64,000 nucleotides of DNA from Streptomyces sp. BK239. Lineage in GTDB: Bacteria > Actinomycetota > Actinomycetes > Streptomycetales > Streptomycetaceae. The translations under genes and the position numbers were made by a program. The stretch spans positions 1-64,000 of the forward strand of contig NZ_SHKS01000001.1 in the NCBI RefSeq assembly GCF_004217285.1. Reading direction: 5' to 3'. This document shows positions 1 through 10,409 of this stretch, one piece after another. The stretch's first letter is position 1. Every line of letters begins with the position of its first letter. Below the pieces are notes generated by a model. That model was not told the origin of the DNA. It ran no database searches and worked only from the letters and a program-made list of their open reading frames with translations.

Positions 1-74
1 GTTGATAGGCCGGATCTGGAAGCACGGTAACGTGTGGAGGTGACCGGTACTAATAGGCCGAGGGCTTGTCCTCA
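1..74 (+). rRNA. rrl: 23S ribosomal RNA, 3' end (partial)
   Basis: The window opens inside the 3' end of 23S rRNA. The stretch 'gtgaccggtactaatagg' followed by 'ccgagggcttgtcctca' is the conserved terminal helix region of actinobacterial 23S rRNA. The mature 3' end is placed at about 74. The 5S gene follows after a spacer of about 80 bases, the usual order in an rrn operon. Confidence 0.93.
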
Positions 75-157
75 GTTGCTCGCGTCCACTGTGTTGGTTC
101 TGAAACCACGAACGGCCCCACGCTGCCACGCGTGGTGCGGCTGAACAGTTTCATAGT

Positions 158-276
158 GTTTCGGTGGTTATAGCGTGAGGGAAACGCCCGGTTACATTCC
201 GAACCCGGAAGCTAAGCCTCACAGCGCCGATGGTACTGCAGGGGGGACCCTGTGGGAGAGTAGGACGCCGCCGAAC
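158..276 (+). rRNA. rrf: 5S ribosomal RNA
   Basis: About 119 nt. The 5' end 'gtttcggtgg' pairs with the 3' end 'ccgccgaac' to form the terminal helix. The internal core 'cattccgaacccggaagctaag' region is diagnostic of bacterial 5S rRNA. It lies directly downstream of the 23S end and upstream of a strong terminator, so it is the last gene of this rrn operon. Ends are good to one or two bases. Confidence 0.96.
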
Positions 277-285
277 AATCATTCA

Positions 286-320
286 AGAAAGCCCCGTGCC
301 ATCGGCACGGGGCTTTCTTT
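286..320 (+). terminator. Intrinsic terminator of the rRNA operon
   Basis: A long perfect stem (arms 'gaaagccccgtgcc' and 'ggcacggggctttc', 3-nt loop 'atc') is followed by a T-rich run just after the 5S gene. It separates the plus-strand rRNA operon from the convergent DUF58 gene. Confidence 0.92.
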
Positions 321-370
321 GTTTTAGGCCCCGGAAAAGGGCAGTTCGCCCTGGGGCTCGGGCACACCAC

Positions 371-1680
371 TCAGAGGCGTCCTGCGGATTTCAGCGCGAG
401 ATAGGCGTCCGCCAGCGCCGGCGCCAGCTCGTCCGGGGTGGCGTCGACGACCGTGACCCCGTGGCGACGGAGCTTCTCCGCGGTGCGATGACGTTCCGCC
501 TGGTGTTGGGCGGCGGCTGCGGCCTCGTACACCCTCTCCGTGGTGCCGCGAGCCGTCGCCATGCGGGCGATGTGCGGGTCGGCGACCGAGGCGACCAGGA
601 CCGTGTGCCGCTGCGTGAGTCGAGGGAGCACCGGGAGCAGGCCTTCCTCGACGGGGGCGGCGTCCAGCGTCGTGAGCAGGACGATCAGGGAGCGGCGGGG
701 TGCTGTGCGCAGGGCGGTCGCGGTGAGGCCGCGGGCGTCGGTCTCGGTGAGCTCCGGTTCCAGGTCGGCCATCGCCGTGACCAGGGAGGGGAGGAGGTCA
801 CGCGAGGTGCGGCCCTGGACGAGGGCGCGGACACGGCGGTCGTATGCGAGGAGGTCGACGCGGTCGCCGGCGCGGGACGCCAGGGCGGCCAGGAGGAGGG
901 CCGCGTCCATGGAGGCGTCGAGGCGGGGGGCGTCGCCGACGCGGGCCGCCGAGGTGCGGCCGGTGTCGAGGACCAGCAGGATGTGCCGGTCGCGTTCGGG
1001 ACGCCAGGTGCGGACGGTGACGCTCGTCTGGCGGGCGGTGGCGCGCCAGTCGATGGAGCGGGTGTCGTCGCCGGGGACGTAGCCGCGCAGGCTGTCGAAC
1101 TCCGTGCCCTCACCTCGGGTCAGGACGCTGGTGCGGCCGTCGAGTTCGCGGAGCCGCGCGAGTTTCGCGGGCAGGTGCTTGCGGCTGGTGAAGGGTGGCA
1201 GCACCCGCACTGTCCAGGGAACCCTGTGGGTGCCCTGGCGGGTGAACAGCCCGAGGGGGCCGTAGGAGCGGATGGTGACCCGGTCGGCGTGACGGTCGCC
1301 CCGGCGCGTGGGGCGCAGCCGGGTGGTGATGCGGCGGCGTTCGCCTGCGGGGACGGTGAGGCGGTGCCGGGAGGCGGTGGTCTCCGCGCCGGGCTGCCAG
1401 CTGCTGGGGGGCCAGGCGTCGCGCAGGTGGGCGCGCAGGGGGCGGCGGGAGGGGTTGGTGAGGGTGAGGGCGACGTCGGCGGTGTCGCCGAGGCGTACGG
1501 AGGTGTCGCCGGAGCGGGTCAGGAGCAGGCGGCGCACGGGGGCGGCGAGGGCGTAGTCGCAGGCGCAGGCGAGCGCGAGGGGGGTGTTGACGGCGAAGAT
1601 GCCCGTCCAGCCGGGTTCGAGGATGCCGACGGGGAGGGAGGCCAGGGCCGCGAGGAGTGCGGCGCGTCCGGTGGGGGCCA

Positions 1681-1681
<1 letters not shown>
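371..1681 (-). CDS. DUF58 domain protein of a MoxR operon
   Basis: 436 residues. Two N-terminal hydrophobic segments (about 5-50) are followed by a beta-rich part and then the DUF58 core with 'GTEFDSLRGYVPGDDTR' and 'SIDWRATAR'. A von Willebrand A-like fold follows ('HILLVLDTGRT'). DUF58 proteins are usually encoded next to MoxR ATPases and are thought to act with them in envelope or protein-complex maturation. The start is an ATG overlapping the TGA of the MoxR gene (TGATG), so the two are translationally coupled. This is the last gene of a five-gene minus-strand operon and converges on the rRNA operon. Its specific target is unknown. Confidence 0.9.
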
Positions 1682-2669
<988 letters not shown>

Positions 2670-2673
<4 letters not shown>

Positions 2674-3887
2674 GGACGGCGTACCTCTCTTTCGAGGGCG
2701 TCGAGTCGTTCGGCGAGTGCTGTCAGGGCCGTGTCGTCGGCGGGTGGCGGGCCGAAGAGGAGGGTGTGCAGGGCCGCGTGCCGGTCGCCGTGGAGGTGGG
2801 TGGCGAGGGCGGGCAGGAGCGCTTCGGGCGTGTGGGCCTGGGCGGCGGGGATGCCGAGGAGAGGGGCGAGGCGGGTGCGGGTGGCGGAGCGAAGAGCGGT
2901 GGCGGCGCGGTCGCGGGCGTCGGCCTTGCGGTAGAGGCGGGCGCGGCCTTCGACGGTTTCGGAGGCGCGGATCGCTACGGGGAGTCGTTCGGGGACGAGG
3001 GGGCCGAGTCGGCGTGCCCGCCAGAGGGCGGCGAGGGCTGCGGCGACGAAGAGTTGGAGTGTGCCCCAGATCCATCCGGAGGGGATCAGGTCGAAGAAGC
3101 TCTTGGTGTCGTGTCCCGGGGCGGAGGCGTCGGCGGGGGAGGGGAGATACCAGACCAGGTGGGGGCGGGTGCCGAGGAGTTGGAGGGCGAGGGAGGCGTT
3201 GCCGTGCCGGTCGAGGCGGTTGTTGTGCAGGATGTCGGGTGCGCCGAGGATGACTGTGTCGCCGGCGCCGGAGGCGGCGGGGATGCGCAGCAGGGTGGCC
3301 AGGCGGTTGCTGGGGTAGCACTCGTCGGCGTCGCCGAGGGTGGTGGTGTAGCGGATGCCGCCGGTGTCGGCGGTGCCGGCGCTGCGGGCGGCGGGCAGGG
3401 CGCACCGGGGGGAGAGGGTGGAGGTGCGGCTGGTGGCGAGGCCTGCTGTGACGCCGGGAGCGAGGGTGTGCACGGAGTGGCTGCCGGGGGCGACGAGGAG
3501 GGTGCGGCCGGCGGAGGCGTCGATGGTGGTGTGCAGCAGCGCTTGTTGACGGTCGGTCAGGAGGTCGGGTGCGGTGACGAGGAGAGTGGTGTCGGGGCCG
3601 GTGGCCGCGCGGGCCTCGGTGAGGGTGGTGACGACGCGCGTGGTGACGCCGTGGTCGGCGAGGAGTTCGGAGACGGCGCGACTGCCGTAGGGGCCGGCGG
3701 AGCGGGGGTCGAGGGCGCCGTGGCGGGCGTCGGAGCGGAGCACGGCGAGGACGGCGGCGCCGGCGAGGAGGAGCACGCAGGCGAGGGCGATGCCTCGGCC
3801 GCGGGTCCACAGGTGGCGGGCGGTGGGCGAAACCGAGGTCGGCGCGGGGGTGGTCGCGATGGGTTCGGGGGTGGCCGTGGTGGTCAT
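2670..3887 (-). CDS. DUF4350 domain membrane protein
   Basis: 405 residues. A short cytoplasmic N terminus is followed by a transmembrane helix (about 32-48, 'GIALACVLLLAGAAVLAVL'). Next comes an extracytoplasmic DUF4350 region containing 'YGSRAVSELLADHGV', a GATase-like fold often found beside MoxR. A second hydrophobic segment near 280-300 ('WGTLQLFVAAALAALW') leads to a cytoplasmic helical C terminus. It overlaps its neighbours by 4 nt on each side (ATGA). The family is a standard MoxR-operon partner and has no assigned biochemical activity. Confidence 0.88.
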
Positions 3888-4678
3888 CCGGCGGTTCCCC
3901 CGTGGGTGGGGTGGGCCGTGCGGGGGGTGCTGGTGTGGGTGAGGTGCGGCTTGGTGGCGGCCAGGTCGCGGTCGAGGCCGGTGATCCGGTCATACGCCTC
4001 GCGGGTCGCCGTGCGGCCGCCGTATGTGACGTCGTCGAAGTCGCGGGCTGCGGCGCGCAGCCGGTCGGTGTGGGCGGGCAGGGTGCGGCCGGCTTCGGCG
4101 GCGGCCTCGTCGGCGGTGCGGCCGGGGCGGGCGTCGAGGAGGGCGCGTTCCTCCAGGGAGCGGACGACGGCCCGCATGCGTTCCTGGACGGCCTGGCTGA
4201 AGTGGCCTTGCGCGGCGTGCGCCTCGGCGGCGGCGCGGTGCTCGGCGGCGCTGCGGGGCCGGTCGTCGAACAGGGTGGGTGCGGCGGCGGGTCGGCGGCG
4301 GGGTGTGCCCAGGCGCCACCAGAGGGCGCTCACGACGGCGACGACGGCCGCGGTGATGACGAGCAGGCCGAGTGCGCCGCCCGGGGTGGCGGTGGCGGCG
4401 GCGCCGAACAGGCTGCCGATCCAGTTCCAGAGGGCGTCGAGGGCGCGTTGGAAGAGGTTGGGGTCGTTCTGGTGGTACAGCTGCTTGGACAGCTCACGTC
4501 GGGCTTCCTCGCGCGCGGGGTCGCGGGGGATGGTCACCGGCGGTTCGCCGCCCGTGGATGCCCATGACAGGGCGGGGCCGTCCCCGGCGCGCAGCAGGGC
4601 GTGCAGGGGACGGCCGAGGGCCGGGGTCGGCTGTGGTGGGGCCGGGACCGCCGTGAGGACTTCCCCCGCCCAGCTCAC
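3884..4678 (-). CDS. DUF4129 domain membrane protein
   Basis: 264 residues, GTG start. The start is chosen because the ATG five bases upstream leads to an immediate stop. An N-terminal extracytoplasmic region (about 1-100) precedes one transmembrane helix ('ALGLLVITAAVVAVVSALWW'). The C-terminal DUF4129 region follows, with the family pattern of a Y-x-x-R-T segment ('DVTYGGRTATREAYDRI'). DUF4129 proteins accompany MoxR, DUF58 and sometimes transglutaminase-like genes. It sits 4 nt after the upstream membrane protein gene and overlaps the DUF4350 gene by 4 nt. Confidence 0.88.
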   Translation of the reverse strand: MSWAGEVLTAVPAPPQPTPALGRPLHALLRAGDGPALSWASTGGEPPVTIPRDPAREEARRELSKQLYHQNDPNLFQRALDALWNWIGSLFGAAATATPGGALGLLVITAAVVAVVSALWWRLGTPRRRPAAAPTLFDDRPRSAAEHRAAAEAHAAQGHFSQAVQERMRAVVRSLEERALLDARPGRTADEAAAEAGRTLPAHTDRLRAAARDFDDVTYGGRTATREAYDRITGLDRDLAATKPHLTHTSTPRTAHPTHGGTAG

Positions 4679-4682
4679 CGCA

Positions 4683-6029
4683 TCAGCTCCCCGGGGTGGC
4701 GGTGCCGGTGTGGCCCGGGACGCCGGCGGCCCGGGCCAGGTCGAGGTCGAGGGCCTCGCGGCGGATGCGCTGGTCGACGTAGAGCAGGACGACGACGCCG
4801 GCCGTGAGCGGGAAGGTGACCAGCGAGCCGATCACCGAGCCGATCCCGGCGACGACGAGGTAGGTCCAGCTGAGGTGGGAGCCGCCCTGCGCGAACGCTT
4901 CGAGGCCGCCGTCGCTGAGGATGCCGCCCGCGAGGGCGAAGGGGACGGCGACGATCATGGCGACGATGTTCGCGATGAGCATGGACAGCGCCTGGATGCC
5001 GAAGACCCGCCACCAGGAGCCGCGGACGAGCTTGGCGGAGCGGCTGAGCGCCTTGGTGACGCTCTGCTTCTCCAGCATCAGCGCGGGCGAGGCGAGGGAG
5101 AAGCGGACCATCAGCCACACGGTGACGGCGAGGGAGGCGAGCATGCCCAGCGCCGCGAGGGCGCCGCCGCCGGGGCCGCCCAGCAGGGCGCCGGGCAGGA
5201 CGCCCACGGCGCCGATGACGGCGACGACGAGCAGCAGGAGGAAGATCAGGGCGAACAGCTTCGGCAGTCGGGGGCGGGCCTCCCGCCAGGCCTCGCCGGT
5301 GGTGACGGGCTTGCCGAGGACGGCGCGGCTGGTGACCGCGGTCAGCAGGGCGGTCGCCGTGATCGTGCCGATCAGGGAGACGAGGGCGAGGACACCGGAG
5401 TTGACCATGACGTCGCCCATGGCGCCGGTCTTCTCGTCGACGGTGGCGGTCGGGTCGGTGAGGAGAGCGGTGCTGTCGGCGGTGTCGTCGAGGACCAGGC
5501 CCTGCAGGAGGACGAGGACGACTTCCACGACGACGGCGACGGTGAGGGAGATGCCGAGGACCGTGCGCCAGTAGGTGCGCATGGTGGTGACCGCGCCGTC
5601 GAGGATCTCGCCCACGCCGAGGGGGCGCAGCGGGATCACGCCGGGCTTGGCCGCGGGCGGGGGGCCGCCCCATCCGGTGCCCCAGCCGGCGCGGGGGCCC
5701 TGGGGCCCGTGGCCTGCGTATCCGGGGCCGCCTTGTCCGGGGCTCGCGGGGCCTGCGCCCCAGCCGGCCGGGCCACCCTGTCGAGCCGGGTTGTGCGCCG
5801 GGTTCTGGGGGCCTGCGGGCGCGGACCACTGCGCGGGCGGCGGCTGTTCCTCCGACCACTTCGAGCCCGGGCCCTGCGCGGGTGCGCCCGGCTCGTCAGC
5901 GGCAGGGGTGCCGTCGGGCCGGTCGGCGGGTGCGGCGGGCGAAGTGGGCGCGGCGGGCGAGGACGCCCCGGGCTCCTGTCCGTCGGACGGGGCGGATCCG
6001 GGCGAGGCCCAGCCCGGAGAGTCGTTCAT
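4683..6029 (-). CDS. Multi-pass membrane protein, GPDPase membrane-domain-like
   Basis: 448 residues. The first 115 or so are Pro/Gly/Ala-rich and cytoplasmic. They are followed by 'LRPLGVGEILDGAVTTMRTYW', the hallmark opening of actinobacterial proteins annotated as glycerophosphodiester phosphodiesterase membrane domain. About six hydrophobic segments follow, ending in 'VDQRIRREALDLDLARAAG'. No catalytic phosphodiesterase domain is present, so the enzyme name should not be used. The start at 6029 is chosen for a good AAGGAG site 6-7 nt upstream. A longer frame reaches 6080. It is the first gene of the MoxR operon. Confidence 0.85.
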   Translation of the reverse strand: MNDSPGWASPGSAPSDGQEPGASSPAAPTSPAAPADRPDGTPAADEPGAPAQGPGSKWSEEQPPPAQWSAPAGPQNPAHNPARQGGPAGWGAGPASPGQGGPGYAGHGPQGPRAGWGTGWGGPPPAAKPGVIPLRPLGVGEILDGAVTTMRTYWRTVLGISLTVAVVVEVVLVLLQGLVLDDTADSTALLTDPTATVDEKTGAMGDVMVNSGVLALVSLIGTITATALLTAVTSRAVLGKPVTTGEAWREARPRLPKLFALIFLLLLVVAVIGAVGVLPGALLGGPGGGALAALGMLASLAVTVWLMVRFSLASPALMLEKQSVTKALSRSAKLVRGSWWRVFGIQALSMLIANIVAMIVAVPFALAGGILSDGGLEAFAQGGSHLSWTYLVVAGIGSVIGSLVTFPLTAGVVVLLYVDQRIRREALDLDLARAAGVPGHTGTATPGS

Positions 6030-6167
6030 CGTCGCTCCTTCTCGGTGCCCGTCCGCGGGCGGTCGCAGGTTGGCAGCCATCGTGCCATGGGGTGGTTCTC
6101 GCGTGACCGGCCGAGGTCAGGGCTGCATGCCTTCAATTGTCCGCCCCATAACGGGCAGACTGACGAC

Positions 6168-7310
6168 ATGGCTGATCAGTACGCGCAATCCGGCGAGGAC
6201 AAGCGGCCCACCGACATGCCCGCCATCCGCTGGGAGGAACCACCCGAAGGGCCCGTGCTGGTGCTCCTGGACCAGACGAGGCTGCCGGCCGAGGAGGTCG
6301 AACTGGTCTGTACGGACGCGTCCGCGCTGGTGGAGGCGATCCGTTCGCTCGCCGTGCGCGGGGCGCCGCTGCTCGGGATCGCCGGGGCGTACGGCGTCGC
6401 GCTCGCCGCCATCCGCGGGTTCGACGTGGACGAGGCGGCGGCCGCGCTGGCGGGGGCCCGGCCCACCGCGGTGAACCTGTCCGTCGGCGTGGAGCGGGCT
6501 CGTACCGCCTACCGGGCGGAGCTCGCCCGGGGCGGCGACCCCGACCAGGGCGCGCGGGCCGCGCTGGCCGCCGCCCGGCAGCTGCACCGGGAGGACGCCG
6601 AGGCCAGCGCCCGGATGGCCGAACACGGGCTGGCGTTCCTCGACGAGCTGCTGCCCGGCGGCGGCCACCGCGTTCTCACGCACTGCAACACCGGTTCGCT
6701 GGTGTCCGGCGGGGAGGGCACCGCGTTCGCCGTGGCGCTCGCCGCGCACCGGCAGGGGCGGCTGCGGCGGTTGTGGGTGGACGAGACGCGTCCGCTGCTG
6801 CAGGGCGCCCGGCTGACGGCGTACGAGGCGGCCCGCAACGGCATGGCGTACACGCTGCTCACGGACAACGCGGCCGGGTCGTTGTTCGCGGCCGGTGAGG
6901 TCGACGCGGTGCTGGTCGGCGCGGACCGCATCACGGCCGACGGCTCGGTGACGAACAAGGTGGGCAGCTATCCGCTCGCCGTGCTCGCCCGCTACCACCA
7001 TGTGCCTTTCATCGTGGTGGCGCCGGTGACGACGGTCGACCCGCACACCCCGGACGGGACGTCGGTCGAGGTCGAGCAGCGCCCCGGCTACGAGGTCACC
7101 GAGATCACGGCCCCCCAGGTGCAGGTCACGGGCGCGGGCGGTGGCATCCCGATCGCCCCTCTGGGAACGCAGGCGTACAACCCGGCGTTCGACGTGACGC
7201 CGCCCGAACTGGTGACGGCGATCGTCACGGAGCAGGGCGTGGTCTCACCCGTGACCGCCGGGGCGCTGGAGGAACTGTGCGCGCGAGCCCGCCGGGAGGA
7301 CACCGCCTGA
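6168..7310 (+). CDS. mtnA: S-methyl-5-thioribose-1-phosphate isomerase
   Basis: 380 residues. MtnA isomerises methylthioribose-1-phosphate to methylthioribulose-1-phosphate in methionine salvage. The family motifs are all visible: 'VRGAPLLGIAGAYG' (63-76), 'THCNTGSL' with the catalytic cysteine at about 173, and 'VGADRITADGSVTNKVG' with the catalytic aspartate at about 253. The length matches the family. The gene diverges from the MoxR operon (138-bp spacer). No other salvage gene is adjacent, so MtnA is alone here. The ATG at 6168 is the first in frame after the spacer. Confidence 0.96.
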   Translation: MADQYAQSGEDKRPTDMPAIRWEEPPEGPVLVLLDQTRLPAEEVELVCTDASALVEAIRSLAVRGAPLLGIAGAYGVALAAIRGFDVDEAAAALAGARPTAVNLSVGVERARTAYRAELARGGDPDQGARAALAAARQLHREDAEASARMAEHGLAFLDELLPGGGHRVLTHCNTGSLVSGGEGTAFAVALAAHRQGRLRRLWVDETRPLLQGARLTAYEAARNGMAYTLLTDNAAGSLFAAGEVDAVLVGADRITADGSVTNKVGSYPLAVLARYHHVPFIVVAPVTTVDPHTPDGTSVEVEQRPGYEVTEITAPQVQVTGAGGGIPIAPLGTQAYNPAFDVTPPELVTAIVTEQGVVSPVTAGALEELCARARREDTA

Positions 7311-7330
7311 CTCATTCCCCGGCGTCACCA

Positions 7331-7357
7331 CGTGGGCCCACGCCATGTGGGCCCACG
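7331..7357 (+). repeat. Two near-identical GC palindromes, 15-bp period
   Basis: 'cgtgggcccacg' (7331-7342) and 'tgtgggcccacg' (7346-7357) lie 15 bp apart just after mtnA. Each is a palindrome, the second imperfect at its first base. They could end mtnA transcription or be a protein site in the mtrA promoter region. There is no T-run, so a classical terminator is not certain. Further on, 'ggggcagaca' is repeated at 7404 and 7441. Confidence 0.5.
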
Positions 7358-7527
7358 CCGCCGACGACCCCGCGCAGCCAACCCGCCGCCCTGCCGACGG
7401 CAGGGGCAGACATCGGTGCTGACAGCAACGGCAGCGGACGGGGGCAGACAGTGACGGTCCCGTACGACTATCGTCGCTGGCCGGTGACCCTGCTCACCTG
7501 CGCCGCCTTCACCGTTATGAGAATGGG

Positions 7528-8217
7528 ATGATGTCGTTTATGAAGGGACGAGTCCTTGTCGTCGACGACGACAGCGCACTGGCCGAGATGCTCGGCATCG
7601 TGTTGCGCGGTGAAGGTTTTGAGCCGTCTTTCGTAGCGGACGGCGACAAGGCGCTGGCTGCTTTCCGTGAGGCGAAGCCCGATCTGGTGCTGCTGGACCT
7701 GATGCTGCCCGGACGGGACGGCATCGAGGTGTGCCGCCTGATCAGGGGCGAGTCCGGGGTGCCGATCGTGATGCTCACCGCCAAGAGCGACACCGTGGAC
7801 GTCGTCGTGGGACTGGAGTCCGGCGCCGACGACTACATCGTGAAGCCGTTCAAGCCGAAGGAGCTCGTGGCCCGCATCCGGGCGCGGCTGCGCAGGTCGG
7901 AGGAGCCCGCGCCGGAGCAGCTCGCCATCGGCGACCTCGTCATCGACGTGGCCGGCCACTCCGTGAAGCGGGACGGGCAGTCCATCGCGCTGACGCCGCT
8001 GGAGTTCGACCTGCTGGTCGCCCTCGCCCGCAAGCCGTGGCAGGTGTTCACCCGCGAAGTGCTGCTCGAACAGGTGTGGGGTTATCGGCACGCCGCCGAC
8101 ACCCGCCTCGTCAACGTGCACGTGCAGCGGCTGCGCTCCAAGGTCGAGAAGGACCCCGAGCGGCCGGAGATCGTCGTGACCGTCCGCGGCGTCGGTTACA
8201 AGGCCGGACCGAGCTGA
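7528..8217 (+). CDS. mtrA: Two-component response regulator MtrA
   Basis: 229 residues, OmpR/PhoB type. Receiver domain 1-120 has acidic residues 'VVDDD' (11-15), phospho-acceptor Asp57 in 'LLDLMLPG' and Lys in 'VKPFKPKEL'. The C-terminal winged helix has 'LTPLEFDLLVALA' and 'QVWGYRHAADTRLVNVHVQRLR', which is essentially the streptomycete MtrA sequence. MtrA controls development, cell division, osmotic and cell-wall genes and antibiotic clusters. Three in-frame ATGs lie close together (7528, 7531, 7540). 7528 is used because the 'MMSFMKGR' N terminus is typical. It is followed 2 nt later by mtrB. Confidence 0.97.
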   Translation: MMSFMKGRVLVVDDDSALAEMLGIVLRGEGFEPSFVADGDKALAAFREAKPDLVLLDLMLPGRDGIEVCRLIRGESGVPIVMLTAKSDTVDVVVGLESGADDYIVKPFKPKELVARIRARLRRSEEPAPEQLAIGDLVIDVAGHSVKRDGQSIALTPLEFDLLVALARKPWQVFTREVLLEQVWGYRHAADTRLVNVHVQRLRSKVEKDPERPEIVVTVRGVGYKAGPS

Positions 8218-8219
8218 TC

Positions 8220-10409
8220 ATGTCCAAGGACAGTGCCGCTTCGGCCCCCGGCCGGTCCGGGGCCCGTCCGCAGCGGCCTGTCGGCCGGAAGAAGACGGGT
8301 TCACACTTCACACGCCTCCTCGACGGCGGACTGCTCCAGGGCGGAGTCCAGGGCAGCCCCGTCCTGCGGCTGCTGCTGCGCTGGGTGCGCCGCCCCCTGC
8401 TGCCCGTCATACGGCTGTGGCGACGCAACATCCAGCTCAAGGTCGTCGTCACCACACTGCTGATGTCGCTCGGCGTCGTCCTGCTGCTCGGCTTCGTCGT
8501 CATCGGGCAGGTCCGCAACGGCCTCCTCGACGCCAAGGTCAAGGCCTCCCAGAGCCAGGCCACCGGCGGCTTCGCCGTCGCCAAGCAGAAGGCCGACGAG
8601 GCGGCCGGCGCCGCGGCCGACGACGGCGCCGTCGTGGACGCCGCCGCCCCCCAGAACGTCATCGAATGGATGAGCGAGCTGGTGCTGGCGCTGTCCAGCG
8701 GCGGACAGGGCGCCTTCGACGTCGTCACCCTGCCCCCCGGCGACGACAGCGGCGGCGGCCGCGGACCCCGCGCCTCCGGCTACGTCGACCCCAACAAGAG
8801 CGTCCCCGAGAACCTCCGCGAACGCGTCAACAGCGGCACCGGCGCCGTGCAGAGCTACTCGCGCATCATCTATCTCAACGACAAGGAATCGCAGCCCGCC
8901 CTCGTCATCGGCAAACGGGTCAACGACCCCAACGGCGACCCCTACGAGCTGTACTACCTCTTCCCGCTCACCCAGGAGGAGAAGTCCCTCAGCCTCGTCA
9001 AGGGCACCCTCGCCACCGCCGGACTCTTCGTCGTCGTCCTCCTCGGAGCGATCGCCTGGCTCGTCGTACGCCAGGTCGTCACCCCCGTGCGCATGGCCGC
9101 CGGGATCGCCGAACGGCTCTCCGCCGGACGCCTCCAGGAACGTATGAAAGTCACCGGCGAGGACGACATCGCACGCCTCGGCGAAGCCTTCAACAAGATG
9201 GCGCAGAACCTCCAGCTCAAGATCAACCAGCTCGAGGACCTCTCCCGGATGCAGCGCCGCTTCGTGTCCGACGTCTCGCACGAACTGCGCACACCGCTCA
9301 CCACCGTGCGCATGGCCGCCGACGTCATCCACGAGGCACGCGAGGACTTCGACCCGATCACCGCACGCTCCGCCGAACTCCTCGCCGACCAGCTCGACCG
9401 CTTCGAGTCACTGCTCGCCGACCTGCTCGAGATCAGCCGCTTCGACGCCGGCGCCGCCGCCCTCGAAGCCGAACCGATCGACCTCAGAGACGTCGTGCGC
9501 CGCGTCGTCAGCGGCGCCGCCCCGCTCGCCGACCGCAAGGGCACGAACATACGCGTCCTCGGCGACCAGCAGCCCGTCGTCGCCGAAGCCGACGCACGCC
9601 GCGTCGAACGCGTCCTGCGCAACCTCGTCGTCAACGCCGTCGAGCACGGCGAAGGCAGGGACGTCGTCGTCAAACTCGCCTCGGCGGGCGGCGCCGTCGC
9701 CGTCGCCGTCCGCGACTACGGCGTCGGACTCAAGCCCGGCGAGGCCACCCGCGTGTTCAGCCGCTTCTGGCGCGCCGACCCGGCACGCGCGCGGACCACC
9801 GGCGGCACCGGACTCGGACTGTCCATCGCCCTGGAGGACGCCCGGCTGCACGGCGGCTGGCTCCAGGCCTGGGGCGAACCCGGCGGCGGCTCACAGTTCC
9901 GCCTGACCCTGCCGAGGACCGCCGACGAGCCGCTGCGAGGCTCACCCATACCCCTGGAACCCAAGGACTCCCGCCGCAACCGCGGACTCGACGACGCAGG
10001 CCTGCCCCGCGGCGGAGGCGAGAAGAGCGCCACCGTCCCCGTACAGCCCGCAGCAGGGCAGCGGTCGGCGGCACACACCCCGCTCGCACCCCGCACCACC
10101 GCCACCCCCACAGCCGACCCCACGGCACTGCCCGGAAACGGCGCACGCGTCGTGCCCCGGCCCGCCACCGGCACGGCATCCCCCGGCAACGGCACCGGAG
10201 CCGGGAAGGCGCCCGAGCACAACCGCGCTCACGGCAACGCCGACGAGGCCGCCGACAAGCGCGACAGGGCCGGCGACGCGGGCCGCGAGGGACCTGAAGA
10301 CGCCGACCACGCAAGCGACACCACCGGGACCGGCCGAACCGCCGACGAGGCCGCCGGTGCGTCAGGCAAGGGCCCGAAGCAGCGAGGAGAGACATTCCGT
10401 GGGCGCTGA
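8220..10409 (+). CDS. mtrB: Sensor histidine kinase MtrB
   Basis: 729 residues. A transmembrane helix near 75-97 ('VVVTTLLMSLGVVLLLGFVVIG') and another near 258-283 flank an extracellular sensor domain. A HAMP domain follows, then HisKA with His354 in 'VSDVSHELRTPLTT', and an HATPase domain with N, G1 and G2 boxes ('NLVVNAVEHG', 'DYGVGL', 'GGTGLGLSI'). It is the cognate kinase of MtrA. After the kinase core there is a Pro/Ala/Gly-rich cytoplasmic tail of roughly 160 residues, probably disordered. The ATG starts 2 nt after the mtrA stop, and the end overlaps lpqB by 11 nt. Confidence 0.96.
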   Translation: MSKDSAASAPGRSGARPQRPVGRKKTGSHFTRLLDGGLLQGGVQGSPVLRLLLRWVRRPLLPVIRLWRRNIQLKVVVTTLLMSLGVVLLLGFVVIGQVRNGLLDAKVKASQSQATGGFAVAKQKADEAAGAAADDGAVVDAAAPQNVIEWMSELVLALSSGGQGAFDVVTLPPGDDSGGGRGPRASGYVDPNKSVPENLRERVNSGTGAVQSYSRIIYLNDKESQPALVIGKRVNDPNGDPYELYYLFPLTQEEKSLSLVKGTLATAGLFVVVLLGAIAWLVVRQVVTPVRMAAGIAERLSAGRLQERMKVTGEDDIARLGEAFNKMAQNLQLKINQLEDLSRMQRRFVSDVSHELRTPLTTVRMAADVIHEAREDFDPITARSAELLADQLDRFESLLADLLEISRFDAGAAALEAEPIDLRDVVRRVVSGAAPLADRKGTNIRVLGDQQPVVAEADARRVERVLRNLVVNAVEHGEGRDVVVKLASAGGAVAVAVRDYGVGLKPGEATRVFSRFWRADPARARTTGGTGLGLSIALEDARLHGGWLQAWGEPGGGSQFRLTLPRTADEPLRGSPIPLEPKDSRRNRGLDDAGLPRGGGEKSATVPVQPAAGQRSAAHTPLAPRTTATPTADPTALPGNGARVVPRPATGTASPGNGTGAGKAPEHNRAHGNADEAADKRDRAGDAGREGPEDADHASDTTGTGRTADEAAGASGKGPKQRGETFRGR

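Noticed and set aside
2766..6167. Very long upstream extension of the mtnA frame on the plus strand
   Set aside because: It runs antisense through the MoxR operon genes. The real MtnA begins at 6168, where the conserved N terminus starts.
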